Source: Perkinsus chesapeaki
Taxonomy: Eukaryota > Perkinsozoa > Perkinsida > Perkinsidae
DNA length: 64,000 bases
Reading direction: 5' to 3'
Assembly: GCA_013115145.1 (NCBI GenBank)
Contig: JAAPAO010000130.1
Location: 2,226 to 66,225, forward strand
Shown: piece by piece, positions 35,925 through 46,467 of the stretch
Layout: the number at the start of each line of letters is the position of its first letter
Numbering within the stretch: position 1 is the first letter of the stretch
Notes under the pieces: model-generated
Told to the model about the DNA's origin: nothing
What the model saw: the letters and a program-made list of their open reading frames with translations, nothing else
The model's database searches: none
Made by a program: the position numbers and the translations under genes

Positions 35925-36795
35925 TCAAGCTTGTTCATGCAGATATCTGAAAATGGATTCAATTCTTTGGCTCAAGGACTCTGCTCGCTTGACCAGCTCC
36001 TTACGGAAATGCTTGGCGGTCTCCTTACCTGACAAAACAGCGTTTTTCCAAAGCATGGTGAAATCTCACCCGAATGTAGATTTCCCGTTTCGATCTCATC
36101 AATGCCGTTAAACTGCAGCTTATCGAGCCTGCAAAATCCCAGTCATCGTTGAGCTATCAAATGCCTACCCGGCCTCAATTTGAGCCAAAACATGCTGGGC
36201 GCGCTCGGGCGTCAACTCACCCGAGCGCAGATCGGTCTCCACTTTGTGAACCTGAGGAGAACTCGACAGATAACTAATAACCACCGCAATAGGTAGAGCT
36301 GGGTTGCTATCTTCATGCATAATGTGAAGCATGTACAAAATACGGAACGTTAAAATGTACAGAAATTCGGAGAGTGGTGAAAGGTGAATCCAGGGGTATC
36401 GGCAATACCCCATCCTTGGGGAATGGTCTCTCGACCTCGACTTCGTGAACTTAGTGTACAGAAGTATCATTCACTATTAGAACTGCCGTCCGATTACATC
36501 GAACAGAATAGCTCGCATTTTTCAGATTTCAACGATGAGCTTGAAAGCTGAAGAATATACTGCAAACACGCTACGAAGCCGAACTGTGGTGAAGATGCCT
36601 ACCATAACGAAGGTCCAGCCCCCTCAATCGACCTGTAATTTCTCCTAATCACAAAACTAATTGACCGCTCACCTCCTTTTCGATCCCGATAAGCTGCTCA
36701 CTAAGGAGCTCGAGTGCCCCGCATGTCTGCTGACTCAACACTGACATCGCTCGCTCCGGTCGGTTAATCGTGGCGGCCTGAGCAGTCGAGCACAT
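35925..36795 (-). CDS. BAG-domain-like co-chaperone
   Basis: Exons: from the ATG at 36795 (SVLSQQTCGALELLSEQLIG, ending IEKE), about 36252-36170 (VHKVETDLRSGELTPERAQH, then VLAQIEAG), about 36128-36071 (LDKLQFNGIDEIETGNLHS) and about 36031-35925 (KETAKHFRKELVKRAESLSQ, ending FRYLHEQA, TGA at 35927-35925). Joined, the sequence follows the three-helix BAG pattern, including the conserved L-D-x-[LI] ... R-K-E-L-V-K segment that contacts the Hsp70 nucleotide-binding domain. That predicts an Hsp70 nucleotide-exchange co-chaperone. No ubiquitin-like domain was seen upstream, although earlier exons may exist at 36.8-37.7 kb. Confidence 0.55.
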
Positions 36796-36849
36796 CTCAG
36801 CTGAGCAATAGCAAACGTTGATTCTACCAAGCACGCAAAATCCGCACAA

Positions 36850-37979
36850 CCAAGAAGGGCATCATACTTAATAATAGTATACGAAAAATTAAGTTAGTCT
36901 CTCGTATATTATTTATTATATAACTTAGTAAATCTCAAACATTGGGTGCAGTTCTCGTAGCAAGCAGCACTATATGAAGGCTTTTAATGGAGGACCAAGA
37001 TCATCTAGGATTATAACGTTTTTCCGTTTTGGACTATCGAAAACGAGCGCACTGTAGACCTTCGATTGGGCATCGGAAAATACGGGGATTCACGTTGAAC
37101 GTGGAATCATGTAAAATGATTTTATTTGGTTTCACGACATTTTATTAAAATTTCGAGAAATTTCACCAAGTCCCGGGCAGCCACCAGCAGTAGAGATTGC
37201 ATTTTCTATACTGAATATTGGTATACTTTTGCCGATGGCTACTCCACAAGGACATAAAGATACTCACCTCCTTGGTTGCCGCATGGTTGCTGGGAAGGCC
37301 TGCGGGGTGCATGCAATGAATAACTAAGCTTAACCAAACTGGTCTACAGTTAAAGTCGAATGATCTGCGATGATCAAGCAATCCAGCGCTGGAAATAGTG
37401 CCAAGGTGTAATTTTTTTTGGTAGTGAAGTTAAGTAATCGAATCCATCCGCACTATAAACCTTCCCCGTTCCTGCACGCCTCCTTGGTCTTCTGGAACCC
37501 CGACTGCAATCCCCAGCAAGCCAGCTCACCCCAGCACTGAATCCACACGGTAGTGCAGATTTCAGGCGTAGAGGCAATGCAGTGATATTTTCCGCTGCGG
37601 AGGCCAAAACAAGTCCCCAACGAGATTTGACTTTTGTAATTGATGAAACCAAACACTTCGAAGATGATAAAAAGCATTAAGAAATGACAAATCATGTCAA
37701 CCAAGAAAGTCGAAGCAAGGAAGTAGCATCATCACAGCTTACTATATCGAACACGACCCGACGACTTAGACATTGTGTGAGCGATGGTACTGAAAAAGAA
37801 GCTCTGACCAACACACTACAAGACGCCTTGTTCTATAATAAAAGTGCTTCACATGACAGAGGAAATTCACAGAGCCGCCCATGTCGACTCTCAAGCCCCA
37901 GCGCGTGGAGCGTGCTTTCCGATAAAACCATCCTATCACTGAAATCGCTGTTAGACCCCCGAAGACAAGGAAATGGTAT
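36850..37979. other. Spacer with an unassigned minus frame
   Basis: The minus frame 37704-37453 has a hydrophobic start and several Cys residues but no family resemblance. The overlapping minus frame 37374-37652 and plus frame 37684-37986 also look non-descript. No call. Confidence 0.35.
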
Positions 37980-40808
37980 TCATTGATCAGCTCCCACTGA
38001 CCTGACCATATCTTTCGAGCTCAGGATCATAGCTTGATTCCACACCGCATTGTGCTTCAATTGCAGCGCGGTTTGAGCCTCTCTGCTGAACTCTAGAATA
38101 TGCTTTGTACCAACAACCGCCACAGGGGAGTTACCTACGGGGAGGAAATTATGAGCGAAAACACAAAATTTTTCCACAATTTTCCGGGAAAAATACAAAT
38201 TTTCCCTAAACTGGATTCATGTATGAAGCGAGCGAAATTGAACAATAGAACATGTACTGGCAATAAAGAAGTTACCCTATCTGGAGCACGAATTAGGTGC
38301 TTTGCTTCCTAAGAGCAATGCAACGCGCTGCAGTTAACCATACTGAGGCATTCTACCTTCGCTACGTGTCCCGCCCCACTAGTGCTGTATCAAACTACTT
38401 TCACAGCACTAGTCCGGAATTACAACCAGGCATGGTCAGCAGCCTCCCCGTAAAATAATATTTCATTGTAGCTTTCCGGAAGCTTCAAATAGCACCGCCA
38501 GACTGTATGTCGGCCGTGAGCGAGAAAGGTTGAACTTCCCGACCAGCTAAGGTCGGCTGGTCCTCAGAAACTAGGCCTTCGTGACGAAGCGGCGGAGCTC
38601 GATCGGCGATGTTCAAGATCGTGCACAAATAATTGGCCACAAGTTAAGTGGTTATAGGTTAGTAGTGCTCAGCACTTCGCCAGGTTTCGGTGGCGGAACA
38701 AAGCTCGCTGCGATAGCTTCCAAAAGCCCCCTCGGCTATGTACTCCCATAATGGTACTTACTCGCGATCGATTCACACATCTTCAACGCCGCACCCACAG
38801 GGTCCTCCTCCACCTAAGCGAACGAAATTATCGAAATACAATCAACCGGTCACAGAGGAGAAGCCAACGCGGAAATGTCCTCACTCATAGAGCCGACCAA
38901 ATACACATCTCACCAACGAAATTGAAGACGCGTTCTCAGCCAGAAGAGAATTTCATTTCTCGCTACTTTCCAACTCACCTTGGACACAAAACCGATAGCT
39001 TTCGCCTCATCCGCTCCAAACTCCCTTCCAGTATAGCAAAGCTCTCTCACCGCAGAATCATTACCACATATTAAAGGGAAGAACCTGAGGGCCGTTCAAC
39101 ACTAAGAGGGTATCCTTCGCCTACTGCAAAGTGCCCACATCAGCTGCCATACCCACCAAAACTTCACGGATGCTGAACCGAACGTTGGGGGATGCAATGC
39201 GGATATCGACTTGACTGAGCAGGTCAATAGCGGCGCCTGGAAGAAAAATGAGCCTCGTGTCGGCTTCATTCAGTCGAGCCCATTAAATCGTCTTTGGCAG
39301 GTTTAAATTTCGACCGGTAAGTTATATTATAATAAGGCGATCGTTATTATTTTGACCACCTTATTCCGCTATGAGTTTCGGACTTATTTCTGTGGGCTAA
39401 ATGGCAATGTAGAGCCGTCTGAGAGGGGATTAGAAATCTGCCGCCTGGGAGAGCATAAATTTCATCTGAAATTGAGGCTTCGCTTTTCTACGGGATTTAA
39501 GATTATAAGGTTAAATTTATACTTTAATTATATTTATATAATTACAAATTATGATAATAAATTCTCGCCCTACTATTATAAAGTTAACGTGCATTTGGGG
39601 GAGAATTCAGAAAATCGGCCGGAATTCCTCGAACTCTCTCCGTTCCCTGCAGACAAACAAATACAAAGTCCGTCAGCGATTATTGAGGAGAGCTCACCAT
39701 AGGCTATTCCATGGGCCGCGGCAACGACGGGAACACGGCACTTCCGAACCGAGGCGAGGCATCTGAGAAGGAACATTACGAACTGGGAGTGATGGACGCC
39801 TCAGCAAAAGTGCACCTGATGTTCGCTACAGTGACACCTACAGCGCTGATGTTTTATGATTCTATTGTTATATCTCAACATCAGTAATAATTGTTGACCC
39901 TCGTAGGACATATTTCCGTGACGTGAGATAACCCTCTCGTTCAAGATACACTTTTTCAAGTTGGATGTTCACGACATATAAAAACACTATCTTCATACAT
40001 CACTTTAGAGAATCTAAAATATCTATCTGTGACTTAATTGCTGTATTTACAGTTAGATTGTAAATACAGCATTTATACGCTTTATTATTTTGTAATAAGA
40101 TAACTTCCTTTGAGAAGAACACACAGTAAACATATATTAATTAACATTCCTCCCTCGAACGCTATAAAAGCATGAGGTGTTATGAACATTCCCAGTATGA
40201 GTGCTTAGCTCACTCTTGCAGCTCCATGATAGTCCTTCCTGCCTTCAATGCAAGCCTAGGGAAATCGGCATCACCGCTATCGGTCGAGGCGGAGAATATA
40301 GAAGCCAGTGACGGGTCGCCTAGATCCAAACCTGAAGCAACTTGTTATTCTTCCAGCGAGGCCTATTTGGGCCCTATCCTCAAGCGTGACGTAGTCCTTC
40401 TGTACTGTGGCTGCTCTCGGAAATTTGACAAGGAAATATTTAACTAGTTTTTCTTAGAATTTTTGCACTTGTAAAATCCCTTCGTTCCACAGATGGAGTC
40501 TCCCAACCGACCTGCTGTGAATCCTTTCGGACCATTTCCGCTGAGAAGAACGCAACGAACTCGATCGTCGTTGTTTACCTGAGGACGGCCAGTTACCATT
40601 TGGTGAGGGGAAGAGAGGTTACCTTTGTGAAACAGTCTCTAATGTCAAACCACATCTGATAGTTGAACGCATTGATACGTTTGGGCCTATTCAGGGCTAC
40701 ATGGAGAACCTGAACAAGGAAAGATTCCCGAGAGGTTGATTCAGTAAGATATACATTGATGTCGCTTTTTAACTCAACTTGTAGTGTCTCGTAGTTGTAT
40801 TCTGCCAT
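37980..40808 (-). CDS. ECH1: Delta(3,5)-delta(2,4)-dienoyl-CoA isomerase (crotonase family)
   Basis: Shifts double bonds of dienoyl-CoA during beta-oxidation of unsaturated fatty acids, normally in peroxisomes or mitochondria. The ATG at 40808 gives MAEYNYETLQVELKSDIN; a 45-nt intron joins VLHVALNRPKRINAFNYQMW. A 44-nt intron leads to VRCVLLSGNGPKGFTAG. Then SGLDLGDPSLASIFSAS (about 40345-40213), VRKCRVPVVAAAHGIAYG (about 39753-39700), AAIDLLSQVDIRIAS then REVLVGMAADVGTLQ (about 39240-39127), FFPLICGNDSAVRELCYT (about 39085-38981) and SPVAVVGTKHILEFSRE to MVRSVGADQ, TGA at 37982-37980. The Asp in AIDLL, the Glu in REV and the Asp in AADVG match the acidic triad of the ECH1 subfamily. No obvious PTS1 or PTS2 signal is visible. 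Confidence 0.9.
38378..38413. repeat. 11-bp perfect hairpin in ECH1 intron
   Basis: ACTAGTGCTGT (38378-38388) pairs exactly with ACAGCACTAGT (38403-38413). Confidence 0.85.
40039..40071. repeat. 12-bp perfect hairpin in ECH1 intron
   Basis: TGCTGTATTTAC and GTAAATACAGCA are exact reverse complements with a 9-base loop. It lies between coding exons of ECH1. Confidence 0.9.
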
Positions 40809-41560
40809 TATGTAAAACCCTGGAAAGTTCCCATACATTGCTGCTCTCCACAGGATAGCAAAAATGCCAAGTGCGGAAGCTTGGTAAATTCCATAATCAA
40901 TTTTAATACATAATAATCCCCAGTTTTGGGCGATACCAGCAGCCTCTGTCACTGAGGTCTTGCCATACATTTATTGCGTCAGGGATTCTGCGACGGCAGA
41001 TTTCACTAGTTGAGTGGGAGTGGTGTACTCCTTCGGCGATAGTTGGAATTGTAATAGGGAGCGTGTGGTGCTGCAAAAATATTAAAAGCGCGTCGATTAA
41101 AAAAGAAAACTCACAACCGCGGATCGAACCTGGATCGTTAACGGGAAAAACAGACACCTTTTCGTTTACACTAAATGTCAACCAATAGACTCGGCGCTTG
41201 TATTTTTCACAGGGCGTACAGACATAGGTTGTTGTTAAAACGCATGAAATCGAGTAACTACAGGCAACGATTGCGTTGCTATGAGGTTGGAGTTTAGTTA
41301 GCAACGCTCCTTATTTTATTTTAACCTCTATTTCCCCTATTAAGCAATCCCTAGTCGCCGTAGCTCACTTGACCCTCAACAAACTTACACTCAGTGCTGC
41401 CGGTGATACGGCCAGATTATCACTTCTCAAAAAAATCGTCTTGGCAACGCTTTTATAGAATTCACAGCAAGCGGCTGCATTGCCTCTAGTCCGTCCCTTA
41501 ATATCAGCTCGGGTTTCCCTCCCTCAGTTAGTTGGCTGTACTGTGTTGTCCTTTCTCATC
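40809..41560. other. Divergent promoter region of ECH1 (-) and UbiA gene (+)
   Basis: About 750 bp between two head-to-head genes. It contains a tRNA-like stretch on the minus strand (about 41190-41100), with GGTTCGATCC followed by TTTTCTTTTTT, resembling a Pol III internal B box and terminator. The T-stem does not pair properly, so it is not called a tRNA. Confidence 0.5.
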
Positions 41561-44358
41561 ATGGGTAACGTAAAGAGAGAAGTGGGCGACCCTACCAAGA
41601 CATCGTAAGCCTAAGCCGCCTTTCACCTCGCACTTGTTATTCCAGGCCTGTAGCTTCACTCATCAGCATTGCTGTGTCCGGCGCTTTAACCGCGTGGTTT
41701 GTCTGGTCCTGTGGATGGGCTGTTAACAGGTGCTCCCCGTCATAGTGGTATCTGCTGCTCCTTCAATCAGCTTTCAGGTCATTCGCTGTTAGTGTTGATA
41801 CCTTGGTCCAGCCAGCATTCCCAGCTCTCCCCAGGGAATTCTGTGTCGGTATCCATTGGGTAAGCCAAGCTGAAGCCTTCCCCATATATCCTTCTATCAG
41901 GTCTTCACCTTTGTTGCTGTTTGTGGCTGCATTGCCATCCTGATAAGCTCCGTGCCCATACTGGGGAATAGGACCATCTTCGTCGTTGGCTCCAAAATGA
42001 TGACCGTGGTCACCGTCTACCAGTGCCTTCTAAGGCTCTTGGCGATGGGTAATGCCACTCACAGGACCAACGAGATTCACGGCTTAGGTCTCAACCTGTC
42101 CGAGCTTGCCCCTCGGATAGCGCTCATTCTGGCACTTAAAGCAGCCCCAAGGTTCTCCAAAATTCCCCAAGGACCGTCCCTCTTCTTAACATGGGTAGGA
42201 GTAGCTTTCCATGTCTTCCCATCGGCCTCGCTCCTAGTTCGTATCCGTTCGACCATGGACCTTCCCCGCGGCCCTGGCCCCACTGCTGGTCACGGCCGCC
42301 ACTGTAGAGTGGCTGGGCCTCAAGCTAGCAGACTCCGCCCATGTCACTGAGCTGGTACCTCTGCCCTTCGGAAGGGTTGATCGATTCTGTCCTTGTAGAT
42401 TTTTTCCCTCATTGCCGTCCAGGCGTCGGCGAATCAGATTAACTCTATAGCGGATTTGTGGAACGGTGTGGATAATGTTCATAATGCAACAGACAGGTCG
42501 ATAGTGGATGGCCATCTGAGCATGCGGACGATGGTAGTGATAGGGCGGTTCAACGAGGCGCTCCGTGCCCCTAGATAATACTGAGGGTTAATGTAGTTGA
42601 CCAAGTTTACTCGGTATGACTCCCGGCACGACGTTGCAGATTCTTTATATATATAATAATATATTATATATATACACCAATTATATATTAATAACACTTT
42701 GCCTCATGAAGTTTATCATCATCCTTCAAGTATATCACTTGGTAGACAGGCATACCATAACTTCCCATCCAAATAGGGGGGCTCCAAAACGGCAACAAAA
42801 TTCCGGAAACGCTCCCGAAGGCTTGGTGGACTTTATGACACACCTTCGAAGGACGGTGATGAACAGTCTTTGGTTTGAATAACTAATCTACTCCTCCCTC
42901 TTAATCCTCTAATATATTATACCCAATAGGCTCACATTTATCTTGCCGTATCTACTGTAGGTAATCTCAGCAGGAGTGCTCTTTGGGACCTTCGCCACCC
43001 TCCTTATCCGCTCGGGAATGTCTGTCCCTCCAGAATACAGGACATCATTGACCGTACTGGCCACCGTGGGTGGCTTGGCTGCAGTAGGCTCCATCACTCA
43101 TAACTCTTTCGCACCTCCCTTTTAGTTCATCTACACCGCTGGTCCCTGTCCCTTCAAGTACATTGGCCTCGGAGATATACTAATGTAACGGAAGCCTTCC
43201 ACGGTAGACTTCAGCAATCCTCATTTAGTTTCCTCACCTTTGGGCCGATGACAACCTATTACTTCCTACTGTGCTTGACGGACCCTGCTGAATCGACTCC
43301 TCTTTTCCGTGAAGTCTTCTCCTTCACTTTGCCGATTTTACTTCTGGTGGTTGCGGTAGGTCGTCCAGCTAACTTGGTGAATGCTGATGTTGGCGTGTAG
43401 ATTTTGAACTCGAATAATATTCGTGACATGAAGGAAGATAAGGAAGCCGGAGTTAACACTTTGGCGGCTATGATGGGCCCAAAGCTCAGCCGGGTGTAGG
43501 TCCACTGGTTTGGGTTTGGATGCCTGTCGGCCCTACTCATCTCGACTCTGCCGGCCATGGACCTTGACATATGGCGCACTGGCAAGATAACTCGCTCACT
43601 CCTCCATTAGTCCTTCAGAAGGACTACTGGGGTGGACAATTTATCAGGACGAAGGGCTCCTCCGATGAGACTCTATGATGGAGAACACGCGTTCTTCAAT
43701 CATAGAAATTTTCGTCAGGATTGTCTTGCCGCTCCAGTAAGGTTGTTGCGACTTCATCTGTATCAGTTACTTCGCCGCATTGCAGTTGGCGCCGCACTTC
43801 GTCACGGCTTGGCTGATCCAGACCTATGACTGTCCCGGCCTAGTCCTCACTTTCTTGGTTATACCGAGAAGCATGTGGCAAATGTAGTGGGGAGGTTAGG
43901 CATGCCGTCTGTCATTCGAAAGGTCCCTGGTTCGATTCCCTCTTTCAGCTATCGAGTATGTATTCGGGACCTCAGCGTCTTGAAGGGACCAGAGAGGAAG
44001 TTTGTCGTGAAGGAGACATCTGACACAGTTCTCATGTATGGTCTGACCACAGCCATGGGACTTGCCTGCTCTCCGAGAGGCCAGCCGGTAATAACTCCGA
44101 CCGATCCTCATGGATTAAGCCTTTCATACTTCAGATTAATGTAGTAGGGTCAGCGGTCTCTATGGCTGTTCTGGCGTTGCTCTATGCCGTGCTACAGTAG
44201 ATGAGTTTTCGGGAAAGGCTCATCGGCCTCCTGCTGCTGCTGGTGTTGTTGTTGGTGCCCTATGCTATGGGTATGCCTGAGTTGTTCCACACAGTGTCTT
44301 TATGCCGCTCCTCCAAGTCGTTCGAGCCGCGATTATCCGCTTTCGCTCTGGATTATTG
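41561..44358 (+). CDS. UbiA prenyltransferase, MenA/UBIAD1 type
   Basis: A membrane enzyme attaching a polyprenyl chain to an aromatic (naphthoquinone-like) head group. Upstream exons from the ATG at 41561 encode a hydrophobic extension of roughly 150 residues. The enzyme core begins RPWTFPAALAPLLVTAATVE (from about 42234, after a 43-nt intron). The first metal-binding motif NSIADLWNGVD lies at about 42434-42466. Later exons read VISAGVLFGTFATLLIRSG (42951 onward), IYTAGPCPFKYIGLGDIL (43126 onward), FLTFGPMTTYYFLLCL, and the second motif NNIRDMKEDKEAGVNTLA (about 43413-43466). Introns of 42-45 nt separate the well-resolved exons. An in-frame TAG at 43497-43499 interrupts the reading just before a clear membrane helix (FGFGCLSALLISTL). 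C-terminal exons include KETSDTVLMYGLTTAMG and LIGLLLLLVLLLVPYAMG, ending TGA at 44356-44358. Confidence 0.8.
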
Positions 44359-44430
44359 AGTAGCTACCGAGTTGAGTCAATCTCCGCCTCCATTTCAGCG
44401 CCGTTGATTCCGTGGCGCAGTTTTATATAA

Positions 44431-46032
44431 ATGGCTACTTCCAATCTTCGGCAAGAAGGCCAAAATCGTCCACTTGCCTCAGATGTGCTGCTCGAGCTCA
44501 TCGAACCTAGTGAGGAGGGTGCGGATGGGTCTCCGAATGCCTGTGATGACGAACTCCAATGGCAAGAGTTGCTGAAGTATCTTCCTACTACCGAGGTGCC
44601 ACTGTTCTTGGCGCAGCATTTCCAGACGCTGACGACCGAAGCGCCGGTGCCGGCAGCAGCAGCTCCCAAGGTAACGGAGGAGACAAAGCCTGTGTTGGCT
44701 CGGAAGGCCTCGGATAAGTCTGCGGGGTCGGCGGAGAGCAGCAACGCGGAAGACGGTATAATCAAGCCGCATAAGCAAGCTCCGCTGGTGACGCCTCCTC
44801 TGGCGGAAGCTGCTGCTCCGACGGTGGCAGCTAGCGGACAGGTAGTGGGGAAAGGAAAGAAGAAACGCGGCCAGCAGCAGCGGGAGAACACAAAGGAAGG
44901 GATGAAGAGCGAGCTACAAGGGTTGTGGCAGCACGCGAAAACTATCTATGATGTAAAAGGACATATATTGCAGTTGGCAACGGACCAGTGGGGGTGCCGG
45001 TTTGTGCAGTTGAGATTGGACTCGACAGATGCAGGAGAGGCCAATTCGGTTGTGTCGGAGCTTCTGGAACATATCACTGATCTGTCCACGGATAGCTATG
45101 GCAACTATGTCGTACAGAAAATGATAGAAACCAGCGTCGATGACGAATCGAGATTAAGCCTGGTGGTGGAGCAGCTCGTAGGGGAGGTATTCCGGCTGTC
45201 GGTGCATGTCTACGGCTGCCGAGTGATACAGAGAGCGATCGCGGCGACCTGCAAGGCTCTGCCCCAGCAGCACGCGTTGCTTGTCAGCGAGTTGAAGGGG
45301 AGAATACAGGAATGTGTGGAAGATGCTCATGGCAATCATGTGATACAAAAAATAATAGAAGTCGAGCGACCGGTGCAGAAGTTGCAGTTTATAGTGGATG
45401 CATTGACGCCCTCAGCGAGTTGGCTGGCGGCTCACTCCTGCGGGTGTCGGGTCATCCAAAGGTTACTGGAGACGTGCCCGGCAGATATGGTCACTACTAT
45501 GCGGACTTCGATTGTTCGATCTTGCGAGGAGCTCAGTACTAACTCCTTTGGCAACTATGTTATTCAGCATGTCATCGTATACGGCACGCCGAGAGATCGG
45601 AAGGCAATCTACGAGTATGTTATGGAGGACTTCGCCGCGGCGTCATGCCACAAGTTCTCGACAAATGTGGTTGATAAATGTCTGCAACATTTGACCATGT
45701 CGGAGCTGGCTCATGTGATTTCGGTTGTGCTCGGTGATGCAGGGGATGAAGCTGCGTCGATCGCGGCGTGGGGCGGCAGCGCTGGAGAGGCGGCGACTTT
45801 GCTGGTTATGCTCCGGGACCGGTATGGTTGTGCAATTGTCTCCCGGCTGTTGGAGCTGGCGCCTAGTGAGATGATCGAGAGGAGCAGACTGGTGTGGAAG
45901 TTGAAGGAGCAGCTACCGGTGTTGAGGAAATCGTCCTTCGCCAAGCATCTCGTAGCAGCGATTGAGTCCACACATGCTGGGTCGGTGCCACCGGCAATCG
46001 GTCAATTTTCAAGACAGTTGCCAGCTCACTAG
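44431..46032 (+). CDS. PUF (Pumilio-family) RNA-binding protein
   Basis: Sequence-specific binder of mRNA 3'-UTRs. The 533-residue frame has no intron. Residues 1-160 are low-complexity (Ala/Pro/acidic, then a basic GKGKKKRGQQQ stretch). Eight Puf repeats follow. The recognition tripeptides are visible as TDQWGCRFVQ (R1), TDSYGNYVVQ (R2), HVYGCRVIQ (R3), DAHGNHVIQ (R4), HSCGCRVIQ (R5), TNSFGNYVIQ (R6), HKFSTNVVD (R7) and DRYGCAIVS (R8). By the known PUF code R1-R6 read A, U, A, U, A, U (in 3' to 5' target order) and R7 probably G, as in canonical Pumilio. R8 lacks the N-Y-x-x-Q set that normally reads the 5' U. Clear start context and length make the model secure. Confidence 0.95.
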   Translation: MATSNLRQEGQNRPLASDVLLELIEPSEEGADGSPNACDDELQWQELLKYLPTTEVPLFLAQHFQTLTTEAPVPAAAAPKVTEETKPVLARKASDKSAGSAESSNAEDGIIKPHKQAPLVTPPLAEAAAPTVAASGQVVGKGKKKRGQQQRENTKEGMKSELQGLWQHAKTIYDVKGHILQLATDQWGCRFVQLRLDSTDAGEANSVVSELLEHITDLSTDSYGNYVVQKMIETSVDDESRLSLVVEQLVGEVFRLSVHVYGCRVIQRAIAATCKALPQQHALLVSELKGRIQECVEDAHGNHVIQKIIEVERPVQKLQFIVDALTPSASWLAAHSCGCRVIQRLLETCPADMVTTMRTSIVRSCEELSTNSFGNYVIQHVIVYGTPRDRKAIYEYVMEDFAAASCHKFSTNVVDKCLQHLTMSELAHVISVVLGDAGDEAASIAAWGGSAGEAATLLVMLRDRYGCAIVSRLLELAPSEMIERSRLVWKLKEQLPVLRKSSFAKHLVAAIESTHAGSVPPAIGQFSRQLPAH

Positions 46033-46467
46033 TGCTGTATACTTTATACGTTTTCCTTTATTACTTGTTCATTTGTGTTGCATCCAGTGGCGGTCGTAAA
46101 TATCATAATACTAATATTACAAATAGATAATTATCGTACAGCCTGTCGTCTTACATAAGAATTCCTATGCATCAAAAACCACGGACGGTTGCCCTCACAC
46201 TTGGACTTTTCGGTGATGTGCCGAGCTCGGGCTGGGGATGCCGAGGGTAACAGTTGTATGTCAGCATCCGAGTCACTGATCGGATACTACTTTCACGGAT
46301 TCTTCAAGTAGAGAGGTTTCATGAGAGGCAGCCCATATAGGGCTGACATAGTTCAGGTTTCAATTCCGGGTCTCTACATCCAACCGCTCAGGAGGAAGGG
46401 CTCGGGCAATTGATACATGTTATTATGTTAATAAATGCTATTGTGGTAGAAACAGACTGCTTGTTAA
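46033..46467. other. Intergenic spacer with tRNA-like fold
   Basis: No gene. 46308-46377 (70 nt) has perfectly complementary 7-base ends (GTAGAGA and TCTCTAC), a central stem CAGCCC-ATATA-GGGCTG, and a B-box-like GGTTTCAATTCC. The D and T arms do not fold well, so it is probably a tRNA relic. Confidence 0.5.

Noticed and set aside
43890-43970. tRNA gene with a GGTTCGATTCC B box
   Set aside because: The T-stem does not pair and no acceptor stem is found; it lies inside a probable intron.
44364-44891. 175-residue minus frame antisense to the PUF N-terminus
   Set aside because: It overlaps the Ala/acidic low-complexity part of a secure plus-strand PUF gene; Ser/Cys-rich wording is what GC-rich antisense gives.
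46308-46377. tRNA gene
   Set aside because: Acceptor and central stems pair, but base 33 is not U, the D-arm is absent and the T-stem has mismatches. Kept only as a tRNA-like finding.
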